Assembly (NCBI GenBank): GCA_030427525.1
Contig: JAUIBD010000004.1
Coordinates: forward strand, 1 to 54,466
Length of the DNA stretch: 54,466 nt
Direction of reading: 5' to 3'
DNA from: a bacterium
Lineage (GTDB): Bacteria; Patescibacteriota; Saccharimonadia; Saccharimonadales; Saccharimonadaceae
Shown piece by piece: positions 1-7,927 of this stretch. The notes beneath the pieces were generated by a model that was not told where the DNA came from, made no database searches, and saw only the letters and a list, made by a program, of their open reading frames with translations. Position 1 is the stretch's first letter. The number at the start of each line of letters is the position of its first letter. Position numbers and translations under genes: made by a program.

Positions 1-24
1 GTATTGTGTTTGTATGAATGTTTC

Positions 25-115
25 GTGCGGTGGTTCCCGGCGAGGCGGGGTCCCTGATACTCATACTATCTGGGTCCCCACCTGCGCCGTATCGTCTGGT
101 ATGACTGAACCACCT
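25..115. other. Folded GC-rich stretch before thyA, possible end of a structured RNA
   Basis: The 276 bases before thyA hold no convincing gene. GGTGGTTC (29-36) pairs with GAACCACC (107-114). Inside it, 39-54 and 72-88 form a long imperfect hairpin around a 17-nt loop, with GGGG/CCCC and GGCG/CGCC pairs. A weaker hairpin, GAACG/CGTTC, follows at about 144-165. The folded part is GC-rich while 175-276 is AT-rich. It could be the 3' part of a structured RNA cut by the window edge, or a folded leader. The strand is not certain, and I do not recognise SRP RNA, tmRNA or RNase P signatures. Confidence 0.4.
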
Positions 116-276
116 GTTTGTTTGTGTGTCTGGTTTGTCTCCCGAACGATACCCTCAATATACCGTTCATGCTTTTAGATTGCAATAGTATGTATGGTTA
201 TATAGTGTATTTTCTACACTATCCATAGCGTATTGTGTACATTTTGACTATACTTGTATAAAGAAGAGAGGGTAGC

Positions 277-1197
277 ATGAGGCAGTATTTAGAGCTATTA
301 GCAGACATAAAAAATAATGGTGTGCAAAAAGGTGACCGTACAGGCACGGGAACGGTGAGCGTCTTTGGCCGCCAAGTTCGCTACGACCTTGGCGAAGGCT
401 TTCCTGCGGTTACTACGAAGAAATTGTATTTTAATTCAGTCGTGCATGAATTACTTTGGTTTCTCAAGGGTACTGGCAACATTGAATACCTTGCGCAAAA
501 CAATGTACATATTTGGGACGAGTGGCCATTCAAGGCTTATCTAGAAAAAAATCATTTACCAATTCCTGAGGTAAATTCGGATGAATGGAAGGCACAAATG
601 AAAGAATTTATACATAAGGTTGCCTCAGACCACGATTTTGCTGAAAAATGGGGCGATCTCGGCCCTGTATACGGTGTACAGTGGCGCAAGTGGCCAGACG
701 GAAAGGGTAGCTATGTTGATCAAATCGCCAAGGCGATTGACATGATAAAAAACACGCCAGACAGTCGACGTATCATCGTGAGTGCATGGAACGCAGCCGA
801 GATCGATGAAATCGTACAAATCGGTGGCTTGCCACCGTGCCACAGCTTGTTTCAGTTTTACGTAGCAAACGGCAAGCTCGACCTTCACTTGTACCAGCGT
901 TCTGCCGACACATTCCTGGGCGTGCCGTTTAATATTGCCAGCTACTCGCTCCTACTCGCTATGGTCGCGCAGGTAACCGGCCTTAAACAAGGTGAATTTG
1001 TACATACGCTGGCTGATGCGCATATTTACACCAACCACTTCGATCAAGTTGACGAGCAGCTTTCGCGCACACCAAAAGCTTTGCCAAAACTCTGGCTTAA
1101 CCCAGCTATCAAAAACATTGATGATTTCACTTTCGATGACATCAAGCTAGAAGGCTACGACCCAGACCCGGCTATAAAAGCACCTATCGCTGTTTAG
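277..1197 (+). CDS. thyA: Thymidylate synthase ThyA
   Basis: ThyA methylates dUMP to dTMP using methylene-tetrahydrofolate and releases dihydrofolate. The 306-residue protein has the phosphate-loop motif DRTGTGT (20-26), the catalytic cysteine in PPCHS (C188), and the nucleotide and folate region [18 protein letters not shown] stretch at about 88-125 that E. coli ThyA lacks gives it the length of the Lactobacillus casei type. The start has a purine-rich site (agagaggg) just upstream. Its end overlaps the end of the convergent folA by 4 bp. FolA recycles the dihydrofolate made here, so the pair is functionally linked despite opposite strands. Confidence 0.97.
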   Translation: MRQYLELLADIKNNGVQKGDRTGTGTVSVFGRQVRYDLGEGFPAVTTKKLYFNSVVHELLWFLKGTGNIEYLAQNNVHIWDEWPFKAYLEKNHLPIPEVNSDEWKAQMKEFIHKVASDHDFAEKWGDLGPVYGVQWRKWPDGKGSYVDQIAKAIDMIKNTPDSRRIIVSAWNAAEIDEIVQIGGLPPCHSLFQFYVANGKLDLHLYQRSADTFLGVPFNIASYSLLLAMVAQVTGLKQGEFVHTLADAHIYTNHFDQVDEQLSRTPKALPKLWLNPAIKNIDDFTFDDIKLEGYDPDPAIKAPIAV

Positions 1198-1682
1198 GCG
1201 GCAAGTTTTCTATATTCCACAAAGTCGTAAGAATACTTGTTGCTTACATCGACTTCGTGATGCTCACGGCTCACTTCTTGCCAAACGTTTTTGTCAATTT
1301 CGGGAAAGAAGACGGTTGCTTGCGGAAACTCAGCATCGACTTCGGTGACGTATAGTACATCCATATCGCTCAAGGCTGCATGGTAGATTTGTCCACCACC
1401 AATAACAAAAATAGGGTAGCGCGCCAGTGCGTATGCGCTTTCAAGTTCTACGACGGATAGAACTCCCGGGACACCTGTTGGCCGGCTGGTAACCACGATA
1501 TTTTCACGATTCGGCAATGGCCTACCAATACTTTCAAAGGTTTTTCGCCCCATAATTATCGAACCGCCGGTAGTCAACTTCTTGAAGTGCGCCAGGTCGG
1601 CGGGTAAACCACGTTGCCACAGTAAATCATTGTTGGCACCTATGCCTCTATTTTTGTCCATAGCAACCACAATTGACTTCAT
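1194..1682 (-). CDS. folA: Dihydrofolate reductase FolA
   Basis: Reduces dihydrofolate to tetrahydrofolate with NADPH. The 162-residue protein has the typical length and motifs: the N-terminal [15 protein letters not shown] strand and loop, [12 protein letters not shown] with the active-site acidic residue, [19 protein letters not shown] at the NADPH site, and IGGGQIY near the end. The gene is convergent with thyA and overlaps it by 4 bp. Upstream it is divergent from the HIT gene, with only 22 bp between start codons, so the two promoters must overlap. Confidence 0.96.
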   Translation of the reverse strand: MKSIVVAMDKNRGIGANNDLLWQRGLPADLAHFKKLTTGGSIIMGRKTFESIGRPLPNRENIVVTSRPTGVPGVLSVVELESAYALARYPIFVIGGGQIYHAALSDMDVLYVTEVDAEFPQATVFFPEIDKNVWQEVSREHHEVDVSNKYSYDFVEYRKLAA

Positions 1683-1704
1683 ATCACCATGGTACCATAG
1701 AGGT

Positions 1705-2076
1705 ATGATAATACCCGTTCGTACGCCTGAAATACAAGCCGCCTACGATGCGCACAAGCAAGCATCGGATGGCTCGTGTGATTTTTGTATCATTCAAGCG
1801 GACAGCGTTGTTGAAACGGGTGATACTATGCTTGTCATACACAACCGTTTTCCCTACAACCGCTGGGACAACCAGAAAGTCCTGAAACACTACATGATTA
1901 TTCCAAAACGCCACTTACTTTCTCTTGGTGACCAAACTGACAAAGAAAAAGTAGAGTTCGTCCAATTACTGTCAAAATACGAAAGTAAAGGCTTCTCGGT
2001 GTATGCACGTTCACAGCAAAATAGCATACGAACAATTATTCACGTTCATACACATTTGTTCGACCTTCAAAGTTAG
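1705..2076 (+). CDS. HIT-family nucleotide-binding protein
   Basis: A 123-residue protein of the histidine triad superfamily, which hydrolyses or transfers nucleoside monophosphates from substrates such as AMP conjugates or dinucleoside polyphosphates. The triad is HVHTH at residues 113-117. The region NRFPYNRWDNQ...MIIPKRH matches the HIT strand that precedes the helix. A CDFC pair at about 25-28 could bind zinc, as in some HIT proteins. The ATG at 1705 is chosen over an upstream in-frame ATG because that extension overlaps folA and a -10-like TACCAT ends 6 nt before 1705. The exact substrate cannot be told. Confidence 0.85.
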   Translation: MIIPVRTPEIQAAYDAHKQASDGSCDFCIIQADSVVETGDTMLVIHNRFPYNRWDNQKVLKHYMIIPKRHLLSLGDQTDKEKVEFVQLLSKYESKGFSVYARSQQNSIRTIIHVHTHLFDLQS

Positions 2077-2106
2077 CTTTAGCCTATGCTACAATAAAAC
2101 GAGTTT

Positions 2107-2829
2107 ATGGGAGTATACAGCAATACCGAAATACGGACGGCCATTGATGATGGCAATATTGTTTGCGTCCCGTTCAACGACAGCCACATCTCCGAAGCAA
2201 GCCTCGACTTCACATTGGGGCACTATTTTTACAAGCAAGAGTTTCAGCCAGAAGCAAGCGGGGTATATAATCCATTCGACGAGGATGATGTCGCGCGATA
2301 CTTTAAAGGCCCGCTCGAAGCTACCACACATAGGGAATGGTGCGAAAAGAACGAAAAACCGCTATTTGCTAATATTCCTGAAGATCACCCCATTATCGTG
2401 CTCGCCCCAGGTGAACGTATCTTGGGCCACACTCACGAATTTGTAGGCATCCGCGCAAAAGGTGGAGCATGTGAGGTGAAAAGCCGCTCCAGCTGGGGGC
2501 GCAATGGCGTTGCCGTTTGTTTTGACGCCGGCTGGGTAGACCCAGGCTATATCAACCGTATTACGCTCGAAATTTACAACTTGAACATGCACGAAAGTGT
2601 CGTACTCCCCGTAGGTGAGCGCGTAGGCCAGCTGATTTTCCATCACACCGGCCCTGTAGAAGGTGGCTATGCCGAGGGTCGCGCCGGCATGAGTGGCAAA
2701 TACCAACATACCGACGACCTGGATGAGCTAATTCGCACATGGGAACCGAGCATGATGTTGCCACGCGCATTCAAAGACCAACGTGTTGCAGCTCCGGTGA
2801 TTCCAGGCCTAGCCAAAGGAATGAAATAG
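2107..2829 (+). CDS. dcd: dCTP deaminase / dUTPase-fold protein
   Basis: Trimeric dUTPase-fold enzyme that deaminates dCTP to dUTP and may also hydrolyse it, giving dUMP for ThyA. Motifs: EVKSRSSWGRNGV (the conserved KSRSS segment), DAGWVDPGY, and ITLEIYN with the catalytic glutamate. At 240 residues it is longer than E. coli Dcd (193); an insertion at about 50-85 and a C-terminal tail account for this. A TACAAT box lies 11 nt before the start. Its stop overlaps the tmk GTG start by one base (TAGTG), so the two are translationally coupled. Mono- or bifunctionality cannot be decided from sequence. Confidence 0.9.
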   Translation: MGVYSNTEIRTAIDDGNIVCVPFNDSHISEASLDFTLGHYFYKQEFQPEASGVYNPFDEDDVARYFKGPLEATTHREWCEKNEKPLFANIPEDHPIIVLAPGERILGHTHEFVGIRAKGGACEVKSRSSWGRNGVAVCFDAGWVDPGYINRITLEIYNLNMHESVVLPVGERVGQLIFHHTGPVEGGYAEGRAGMSGKYQHTDDLDELIRTWEPSMMLPRAFKDQRVAAPVIPGLAKGMK

Positions 2830-3515
2830 TGGGCGTATTCATCGCGATTGAAGGTGGTGATGGCTCTGGCAAAGCAACTCATGCGAAACTTTTAGCAGAA
2901 TATGCTGCAGCCCAGGGCTGGAATATCTACAGTATCAGTTTTCCACGCTACGGCGAGGATTCATCATACTATGTTGAGCAATACCTAAACGGTGCATATG
3001 GCGGCACAAACGACGTTCCGGCGGATCTTGGAGTGCTACCGTATGCAATTGATCGCTATGCTGCGAGTAAAGATATTCGCGAACACTTGAAAGATAAGAA
3101 AGCCATGGTAATTGCTGACCGCTACATGGCCAGCAATCTAGCTCACCAAGGTGCAAAAATTGAAGACCAAGCCGAAAGAAAAACCTTTTACGAGCGCACC
3201 AAAACGACTGAATATGGCGTATTGGGTATCCCAAAGCCAGACAAAAGTATTGTGCTAATCATGCCCACTGAACATATGCAGGCAAACGTAGATAAAAAGG
3301 ACGCGCGAAGCTATACAGAAAAGAAGCGTGACATCCATGAAGCGGATGCGTCTCACCTGGAAAAGGCTAAAGCAAATTTTGAAGAATTGAGCTCTATTTA
3401 TCCAGGCGAATTTACGCCAGTAGAGTGCACTGATGAGTCGGGCGCTATGTATCCGATTGATCGGATTCAAGACCAACTAAGAGACCTTGTATTTCCCGTT
3501 CGGCCGGGTCGATAG
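2829..3515 (+). CDS. tmk: Thymidylate kinase Tmk
   Basis: Phosphorylates dTMP to dTDP with ATP. The 228-residue product has the P-loop EGGDGSGKATH near residues 8-18 and the DRYMASNLAHQGAK motif of the dTMP-binding site. The GTG at 2829 fits because the family begins directly with the FIAIEG strand; the longer frame read upstream lies inside dcd. The C-terminal end overlaps the convergent gene 3445-4350 by 71 bp, unusually long for this window. With thyA, folA, dcd and tdk (7928) it completes both de novo and salvage routes to dTTP. Confidence 0.93.
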   Translation: MGVFIAIEGGDGSGKATHAKLLAEYAAAQGWNIYSISFPRYGEDSSYYVEQYLNGAYGGTNDVPADLGVLPYAIDRYAASKDIREHLKDKKAMVIADRYMASNLAHQGAKIEDQAERKTFYERTKTTEYGVLGIPKPDKSIVLIMPTEHMQANVDKKDARSYTEKKRDIHEADASHLEKAKANFEELSSIYPGEFTPVECTDESGAMYPIDRIQDQLRDLVFPVRPGR

Positions 3516-4350
3516 CATAAATATCGCTAGGCGCTTCGTGCTTCAGCAGAGCGAGGTAACCTCTATCAATAATAGGCTGATATACATCTGCCTGCCTGTC
3601 GCTCATGAATTTGACCAATGCACGGTACCTGTTTTCGATGTCAGCCTCAATGTTATAGGGATCTCCTTCGCCAACGACTATAGAATCCCTATTTGTGAGG
3701 GCAACAAACGAGTCTTGTACCCACCGTGGCGACTTTTCTAAATCGATCACGCCTTTTCTGCGCGTTTTCGCTTCTATGATTCTGCCCGTTTCATGATCCG
3801 TTAATACCAGTCCAGTCACTTTAGTCGAAACAACCGCATGGCTAAAAGGACGACGCTCGGGATATAGTCCATCGATTGTTAATCGCGCATCGGGTTGCGC
3901 AGACTCGATATCATACGATCCTTCTTCGAACTCTGCTTTCAGTAGTCCGAACACACGCATAGCCATCTCAGCAGAGTAAACATCTGGTTCATCACGCAGC
4001 GCAAGTCGTGCAAATATTTCATAACTTGGCAGCTCCAATGCCTCGAGTGCAAACGCACTTACTCTCTGCGGGGGTGTCGTATACTCACTTGCGTCAAGTG
4101 GACCAAAAACCCTACCATACTCTTCCATTACGCGCGGGTTATCCATGACAAGGCGACGCTCATCAAGGGCGGCTTCACGGCGATCCTCTACGCTTGCGCG
4201 CACTACATGCAGTGCAACGGCACGCGTTCGTTCATCAACTGAGGATTTTTCTACAGCATCAATGTACGTCTGCTCGTAAGGAAATGCCTCTGTGAACGTC
4301 AGCGGTATCACCGGCAATGCACCGTCCTTAAATGATGGCTTGTATTTCAT
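3445..4350 (-). CDS. Uncharacterised 301-residue protein
   Basis: I do not recognise this family. The protein is soluble and acidic, and predicted mostly helical in its first half. Residues about 170-215 (KVTGLVLTDHETGRIIEAKTRRKG) alternate strands with an ExK pair, which faintly recalls PD-(D/E)XK nuclease cores, but no other catalytic residue is clear. Its 3' end overlaps tmk by 71 bp in antisense. Codon use looks like its neighbours, and the reading frame is long and uninterrupted, so it is likely real. No ribosome binding site is obvious. An RNA polymerase-like box upstream is unclear. Confidence 0.65.
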   Translation of the reverse strand: MKYKPSFKDGALPVIPLTFTEAFPYEQTYIDAVEKSSVDERTRAVALHVVRASVEDRREAALDERRLVMDNPRVMEEYGRVFGPLDASEYTTPPQRVSAFALEALELPSYEIFARLALRDEPDVYSAEMAMRVFGLLKAEFEEGSYDIESAQPDARLTIDGLYPERRPFSHAVVSTKVTGLVLTDHETGRIIEAKTRRKGVIDLEKSPRWVQDSFVALTNRDSIVVGEGDPYNIEADIENRYRALVKFMSDRQADVYQPIIDRGYLALLKHEAPSDIYAIDPAEREIQGLLVGLESDQSDT

Positions 4351-4397
4351 TTAGTGTATTAGTATTTCATAGGATATAGCTTTTGTAAATATGCTGC

Positions 4398-4426
4398 TTG
4401 AAAGACTCCATCAATTCTGTTAAAAT
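4398..4426 (+). promoter_or_regulatory. Promoter of the rplJ-rplL operon
   Basis: TTGAAA (4398-4403), a 17-bp spacer and TAAAAT (4421-4426) form a near-consensus sigma-70-type promoter ahead of the L10 leader. Confidence 0.75.
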
Positions 4427-4429
4427 GTT

Positions 4430-4595
4430 TCTAGACATTACCAAAGACAGTAGCCGCGAAGGGAGACCAACGCTTAATCCGCTACCGAGGTGAATACCAT
4501 CTATTCCCCAACGTAAGGTCTTGTCTAGTGCAGGAACTTTTTAATTTCCAGCCCTAGCGCTCGTTAACAATGTGGTCAAACAAACTAAAGTAAGG
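4430..4595 (+). promoter_or_regulatory. Ribosomal protein L10 leader
   Basis: The long leader before rplJ contains the features of the L10 leader family: a GACAGTAGC arm (4446-4454) pairing through GTAGC with GCTAC at 4481-4485, followed by CGAGGTGAA. In other bacteria the L10 or L10-L12 complex binds this leader and represses its own operon; that role is inferred here from resemblance and position. Confidence 0.75.
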
Positions 4596-4602
4596 AGTTT
4601 TT

Positions 4603-5124
4603 ATGGCAATTACCCGCGATAAAAAACAAGCTTTGGTAGCCCAGATGAAAGATGCGTTCAAAGATGCAAAGTCTGTCGCGTTTGCTCAGTATGCTGGTTT
4701 AACGGTGGCTGATCTACAAGATCTACGAAAAGCTGCACGTGAAGCTAGTGTCTCAATCATCGTCGTAAAGAACCGTCTGGTTCGTGTAGCGATGGGTGAG
4801 AGCGATGCATTCAAAGACACTGACACTTCTGCACTCGAAGGTCAGTTACTGTACGCATTCTCAAGTAACGACGAAGTAATGGCTAGCAAGGTGCTCGACA
4901 CATTTGCAAAGACTCACAGCGACCTAAAACTCGCCGGTGGTTTCTCTGCAGAAGGTGCTGCACTAGCTGAAGCTGAGGTAAAAGCCCTCGCAAGCCTTCC
5001 TGGCAAAGAACAGCTCATCGCAGAAGTGGTGGCTCAGCTGCTTTCACCAGTACACGACGTTACCAACGCACTTTCTGGCAATCTTCATGCGCTACTCGAT
5101 GGCGTTGAAGCTCACGCAGGGTAG
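4603..5124 (+). CDS. rplJ: 50S ribosomal protein L10
   Basis: Base of the ribosomal stalk; it anchors L7/L12 dimers and binds 23S rRNA. The 173-residue protein has the usual N-terminal region (AITRDKKQALVAQMKDAFKD), the central KNRLVRVAMGE segment and a C-terminal helix for L12 docking (LAEVVAQLL-like, residues about 145-170). AAGGAG lies 6 nt before the ATG, a strong Shine-Dalgarno site, in contrast to the many leaderless genes nearby. It is co-transcribed with rplL after a 144-bp hairpin-rich spacer. Confidence 0.97.
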   Translation: MAITRDKKQALVAQMKDAFKDAKSVAFAQYAGLTVADLQDLRKAAREASVSIIVVKNRLVRVAMGESDAFKDTDTSALEGQLLYAFSSNDEVMASKVLDTFAKTHSDLKLAGGFSAEGAALAEAEVKALASLPGKEQLIAEVVAQLLSPVHDVTNALSGNLHALLDGVEAHAG

Positions 5125-5268
5125 GAGGGGCTAGCCCCTCCGCTATCTTCAAGAATAAATATTAAAGATAGCTCCACCCCCTAAAGCCAGCACTTTCGTA
5201 CTGGTTAGTGAACCAAAGCATCCGGCAACGTCCGGAAAATATCAATTTCAAAAGATAAGGAGTCCAAT
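5124..5268 (+). promoter_or_regulatory. Hairpin-rich spacer between rplJ and rplL
   Basis: Starting at the rplJ stop codon, GGAGGGGCTAGCCCCTCC (5124-5141) is a perfect palindrome. GCTATCTT (5142-5149) pairs with AAGATAGC (5165-5172), and a TCCGG/CCGGA hairpin stands at about 5220-5236. There is no U-run, so full termination is unlikely. RNA processing, stability control or adjustment of the L10:L12 ratio are plausible roles (inference). Confidence 0.6.
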
Positions 5269-5652
5269 ATGGCTGACGTAGCAAAATTGGCAAAAGAGCT
5301 GACAGGTCTAACTGTCCTCGAAGTTAACGAACTTAAAAACGTATTAAAAGACGAATACGGCATTGAGCCTGCTGCAGCTGCTGCTGTAGTAGCTGGCCCA
5401 GCTGCTGGCGGCGACGCTGGCGCAGCTGCCGAAGACGAAAAGACTGAGTTTACCGTAACATTGAAAGATGCTGGTGCTCAAAAAGTAGCTGTTATCAAGG
5501 CTGTTAAGGAATTGACTGGTCTTGGCCTTGGTGAAGCAAAAGCTATCGTAGACGGCGCACCTGCACCTGTGAAGGAAAAGGTTGCTAAGGACGAAGCAGA
5601 AGCTGCAAAGAAAGCGCTTGAAGAAGCTGGCGCAACCGTAGAGCTAGCGTAG
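5269..5652 (+). CDS. rplL: 50S ribosomal protein L7/L12
   Basis: Stalk protein that recruits translation factors. The 127-residue protein shows the N-terminal dimerisation helix ([21 protein letters not shown]), an Ala/Gly-rich hinge (residues about 37-60), and the C-terminal factor-binding domain with [24 protein letters not shown] and [14 protein letters not shown]. The start has AAGGAG at good spacing. A strong intrinsic terminator follows at 5686. Confidence 0.98.
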   Translation: MADVAKLAKELTGLTVLEVNELKNVLKDEYGIEPAAAAAVVAGPAAGGDAGAAAEDEKTEFTVTLKDAGAQKVAVIKAVKELTGLGLGEAKAIVDGAPAPVKEKVAKDEAEAAKKALEEAGATVELA

Positions 5653-5685
5653 TCTAGTTCCCACCGACCACATTGTCTACATTGA

Positions 5686-5720
5686 AACTACCGCTCGATA
5701 TAGGGCGGTAGTTTTATATT
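5686..5720 (+). terminator. Intrinsic terminator after rplL
   Basis: AACTACCGC (5686-5694) pairs with GCGGTAGTT (5705-5713), followed by a T-rich tail. Confidence 0.9.
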
Positions 5721-5776
5721 CAAAAATCACAACGCTTTTTATTCTACCTCAGATTTTCTTGTGGAAAATATTAGGC

Positions 5777-5807
5777 TTGACTATAAGCCTATGAATTGAT
5801 ATATAAT
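5777..5807 (+). promoter_or_regulatory. Promoter of the 5856 gene
   Basis: TTGACT (5777-5782) and TATAAT (5802-5807) with a 19-bp spacer. The spacing is longer than ideal. Confidence 0.55.
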
Positions 5808-5855
5808 GGGGTGATACCACTACTAAAAACAGACAAGGAACTGCGAGAAAATATC

Positions 5856-6371
5856 ATGTCTGAATTACCAGAAAAACAGGTAAAGCGCCTGAAAGCGCTT
5901 ATCCAAGAGGCTGAGACAAATTTAGCAGCCGCAAAAGAATTATTAATTAGCATTCTAGGGGATGATGACCACATCGTAACCCCTAGTAGTAGCCGTGAGG
6001 AAGTTAGCGGTAAGGTTGTTGAAGGTGTCTTTGATGGCCAAAAAATGGCTGGTCCAGATGGCAAAGAATACCCTGTGCCTGCTAACTATGCGTCTAAATC
6101 AAAGCTGGTTGAAGGCGACATCTTGAAACTAACGATTGCAGATGACGGCAGCTTCATTTACAAGCAAATCGGCCCTGTCGACCGCACACAAGTGATTGGC
6201 ACATTGCAACAGCACGATGGCTCGTACTATGTAGAAGCAAACGGCCGCGAATACCGCATACTACTGGCGAGCGTTACCTACTTCCGTATCAACGTTGGCG
6301 ACCAAGTCACTATCATCGTGCCAACCGACAACCAAGAAGCTACTTGGGCAGCCGTCGAAGCAGCGTTGTAA
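5856..6371 (+). CDS. Conserved CPR protein of unknown function
   Basis: A 171-residue protein that I recognise only as a widely conserved uncharacterised CPR family. It has an N-terminal helical hairpin or coiled coil (residues 5-35, KQVKRLKALIQEAETNLAAAKELL), a linker, and a beta-rich region with GPDGKEYPVPANYASKSKLVEGDILKL-type sequence, then IGPVDRTQVIGTL and a second small barrel-like repeat (ASVTYFRINVGDQVTIIVP). This suggests nucleic-acid or ribosome-associated binding, but that is inference. The start is uncertain: the ATG at 5856 is used, while an in-frame GTG at 5811 lies right behind the -10 box. It follows rplL and precedes an EamA gene. Confidence 0.75.
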   Translation: MSELPEKQVKRLKALIQEAETNLAAAKELLISILGDDDHIVTPSSSREEVSGKVVEGVFDGQKMAGPDGKEYPVPANYASKSKLVEGDILKLTIADDGSFIYKQIGPVDRTQVIGTLQQHDGSYYVEANGREYRILLASVTYFRINVGDQVTIIVPTDNQEATWAAVEAAL

Positions 6372-6377
6372 CAATTC

Positions 6378-7250
6378 ATGTGGTTCATTTATGCACTACT
6401 AGGGGCTACGTTTAAGTCCCTAGGGCACCTAAATCGCAAACAGCTTTCACACACTTCTTCAATAGTATTCACATTCTTGAGCATGACACTTGCTTCATTG
6501 CTCATATTTCCTGTTATCGTTCTGAACAAATCTCCTGTTTTGTCTCTCATTCTAGAACATTTTTGGCTAGCAATAGCACTAGCATTCACATCTTCAGTTG
6601 GGTTATTTTTTAATATGAAGGCTCTTTCAAAGGAGCAGCTGTCGTTTGTTGCGCCACTAAATGGGTTTATCCCTGTATTTGGCCTTATCGCAGGATGGGT
6701 CTTCCTCGCAAATATACCGCCACCGATAGGACTCCTAGGAATCGCCATCATTTTTATAGGTTCATACGTCATCGGTTTCGATTCAAATATCAAGAAATGG
6801 TACGAGCCGCTGAGGAGAATTTTCACGTCTCGTGCTGGACAATTCGCCATTGCAAACGGTGTTTTCTATGCTTTGAACACTGTATTGATAAAAGTGATTT
6901 TAGATTTAAACTACGATGCATTCACAATATTTTTTGTCACTTCTTCACTCACTGCTATCGCATTGTCTCCATTGATGTTTACTAAAAAGAATCGCTCAGC
7001 GCTAAATGTTATACACGAAGAGCCTAAGCTGATATTCTCCGCTACAATAAACTCTTTGCTAGGCTCGGTCTTTCATTACTTTGCCGTGGCTGGTACCTAC
7101 GTTGGCTATGCGCTAGCAGTCCGTCGTTTCGATGCAATAATCTCTGTTGTTCTAGGATGGAAAGTTTTGAAGGAATCTAATATTCGTTTCAAACTGGGTG
7201 GCGCAACGCTTATCACAATCGGTGCAGCCATCTTAGCGCTTAGTTCATAA
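6378..7250 (+). CDS. EamA/DMT-type membrane transporter
   Basis: A 290-residue integral membrane protein with about ten hydrophobic segments arranged as two five-helix repeats, as in the drug/metabolite transporter superfamily. The features are FNMKALSKEQLSFVAPLNGF near the middle of repeat one and AVRRFDAIISVVLGWKVLKE in repeat two, both positions where EamA proteins carry conserved proline, glycine and acidic residues. The start lies 7 bp after the preceding stop, so it is probably co-transcribed. The substrate is unknown. Confidence 0.8.
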   Translation: MWFIYALLGATFKSLGHLNRKQLSHTSSIVFTFLSMTLASLLIFPVIVLNKSPVLSLILEHFWLAIALAFTSSVGLFFNMKALSKEQLSFVAPLNGFIPVFGLIAGWVFLANIPPPIGLLGIAIIFIGSYVIGFDSNIKKWYEPLRRIFTSRAGQFAIANGVFYALNTVLIKVILDLNYDAFTIFFVTSSLTAIALSPLMFTKKNRSALNVIHEEPKLIFSATINSLLGSVFHYFAVAGTYVGYALAVRRFDAIISVVLGWKVLKESNIRFKLGGATLITIGAAILALSS

Positions 7251-7284
7251 CATCATAAATATCATGCCACGCTGTATCATACTA

Positions 7285-7313
7285 TTGACTTTTCTTATGT
7301 TATTTGGTATAAT
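7285..7313 (+). promoter_or_regulatory. Consensus promoter of GC-rich islet A
   Basis: TTGACT (7285-7290), a 17-bp spacer and a perfect TATAAT (7308-7313). It is one of the strongest promoters in the window, yet it serves a very small GC-rich gene. Confidence 0.85.
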
Positions 7314-7349
7314 TAGTACCAAAGCCAGCCCAGCCAGGAAGGTGATCAT

Positions 7350-7565
7350 ATGAACCAGGATGGCGCCATACTCGGCGCACTCATCGGTATCGGGGTCGGT
7401 GCCCTCATCTCTGCTTTTGTCCTCTTCGCGTGGACGAGGCAGTCAGGTAGCACCCCGCCGTCCGGAGGTCCAATCAACGGCGGGAACGCAATAGCCTTCG
7501 GACTAGCGATGGTCATCGGGATCTGCATGACCATCGGTATTGCGATCGGAGCAAGCATTGGCTGA
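7350..7565 (+). CDS. Small glycine-rich two-helix membrane protein
   Basis: A 71-residue protein with two hydrophobic segments (residues about 7-27 and 49-70), both rich in glycine and alanine with GxxxG-like spacing (GALIGIGVGALI and MVIGICMTIGIAIGASIG), and a short Ser/Pro/Gly loop between. I do not recognise it. GxxxG-rich hairpins occur in self-associating membrane peptides and in some bacteriocins, so oligomerisation is possible (inference). It has a consensus promoter, an excellent ribosome binding site (AGGAAGGTGA, 7336-7345) and its own terminator. Codon use is clearly more GC-rich than in the neighbouring genes. Confidence 0.7.
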   Translation: MNQDGAILGALIGIGVGALISAFVLFAWTRQSGSTPPSGGPINGGNAIAFGLAMVIGICMTIGIAIGASIG

Positions 7566-7568
7566 TTA

Positions 7569-7642
7569 AGCCACCGCGCGCTCGCCGCGCTAGCTATCAA
7601 GGAAAGCTAGCCGGCTGGAGCCACGCGGTGGCTCTTTTTATT
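7569..7642 (+). terminator. Intrinsic terminator of islet A
   Basis: AGCCACCGCG (7569-7578) pairs with CGCGGTGGCT (7624-7633), followed by CTTTTTATTT. A second hairpin, GCTAGCT/AGCTAGC (7589-7595 and 7605-7611), is nested in the loop. Confidence 0.85.
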
Positions 7643-7889
7643 TGTAACGTAATTTCAAGTAAAATACTGCCAATGCCATAGCTAGGGTGATAGAGCTCAT
7701 GACAATCAGTGAGATACTACTAATCAGTAAACCATACACCACCCACAGCACTTGGCCAGTAATACTTATCAGCATCCAGCCCCACGAAAGGTCGCTGGTA
7801 GATTTTGTTTTGAGTGATTTTATAAACTGTGGCAACAGCGCCAATGCAACCATAGAACCTGCCATAAAACCAACAATTTCAGCATTCAT
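7638..7889 (-). CDS. SemiSWEET / PQ-loop transporter
   Basis: An 83-residue protein with three transmembrane helices and the PQ-loop motif ALLPQFIKSLKTKSTSDLSWGW, the hallmark of bacterial SemiSWEETs, which dimerise to move sugars. Length and layout match the family. A TATGAT box (complement of 7896-7901) ends 6 nt before the ATG, so the mRNA is probably leaderless. It is divergent from tdk, and its stop lies within the terminator of the facing islet A. Confidence 0.85.
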   Translation of the reverse strand: MNAEIVGFMAGSMVALALLPQFIKSLKTKSTSDLSWGWMLISITGQVLWVVYGLLISSISLIVMSSITLAMALAVFYLKLRYK

Positions 7890-7927
7890 ATGCTCATCAT
7901 AGCAAATTTTTGTTTATAATAAGGCTA

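Noticed and set aside
1582-1704. Upstream extension of the HIT gene
   Set aside because: The extra 41 residues are antisense to folA, have no HIT similarity and would start before the predicted promoter.
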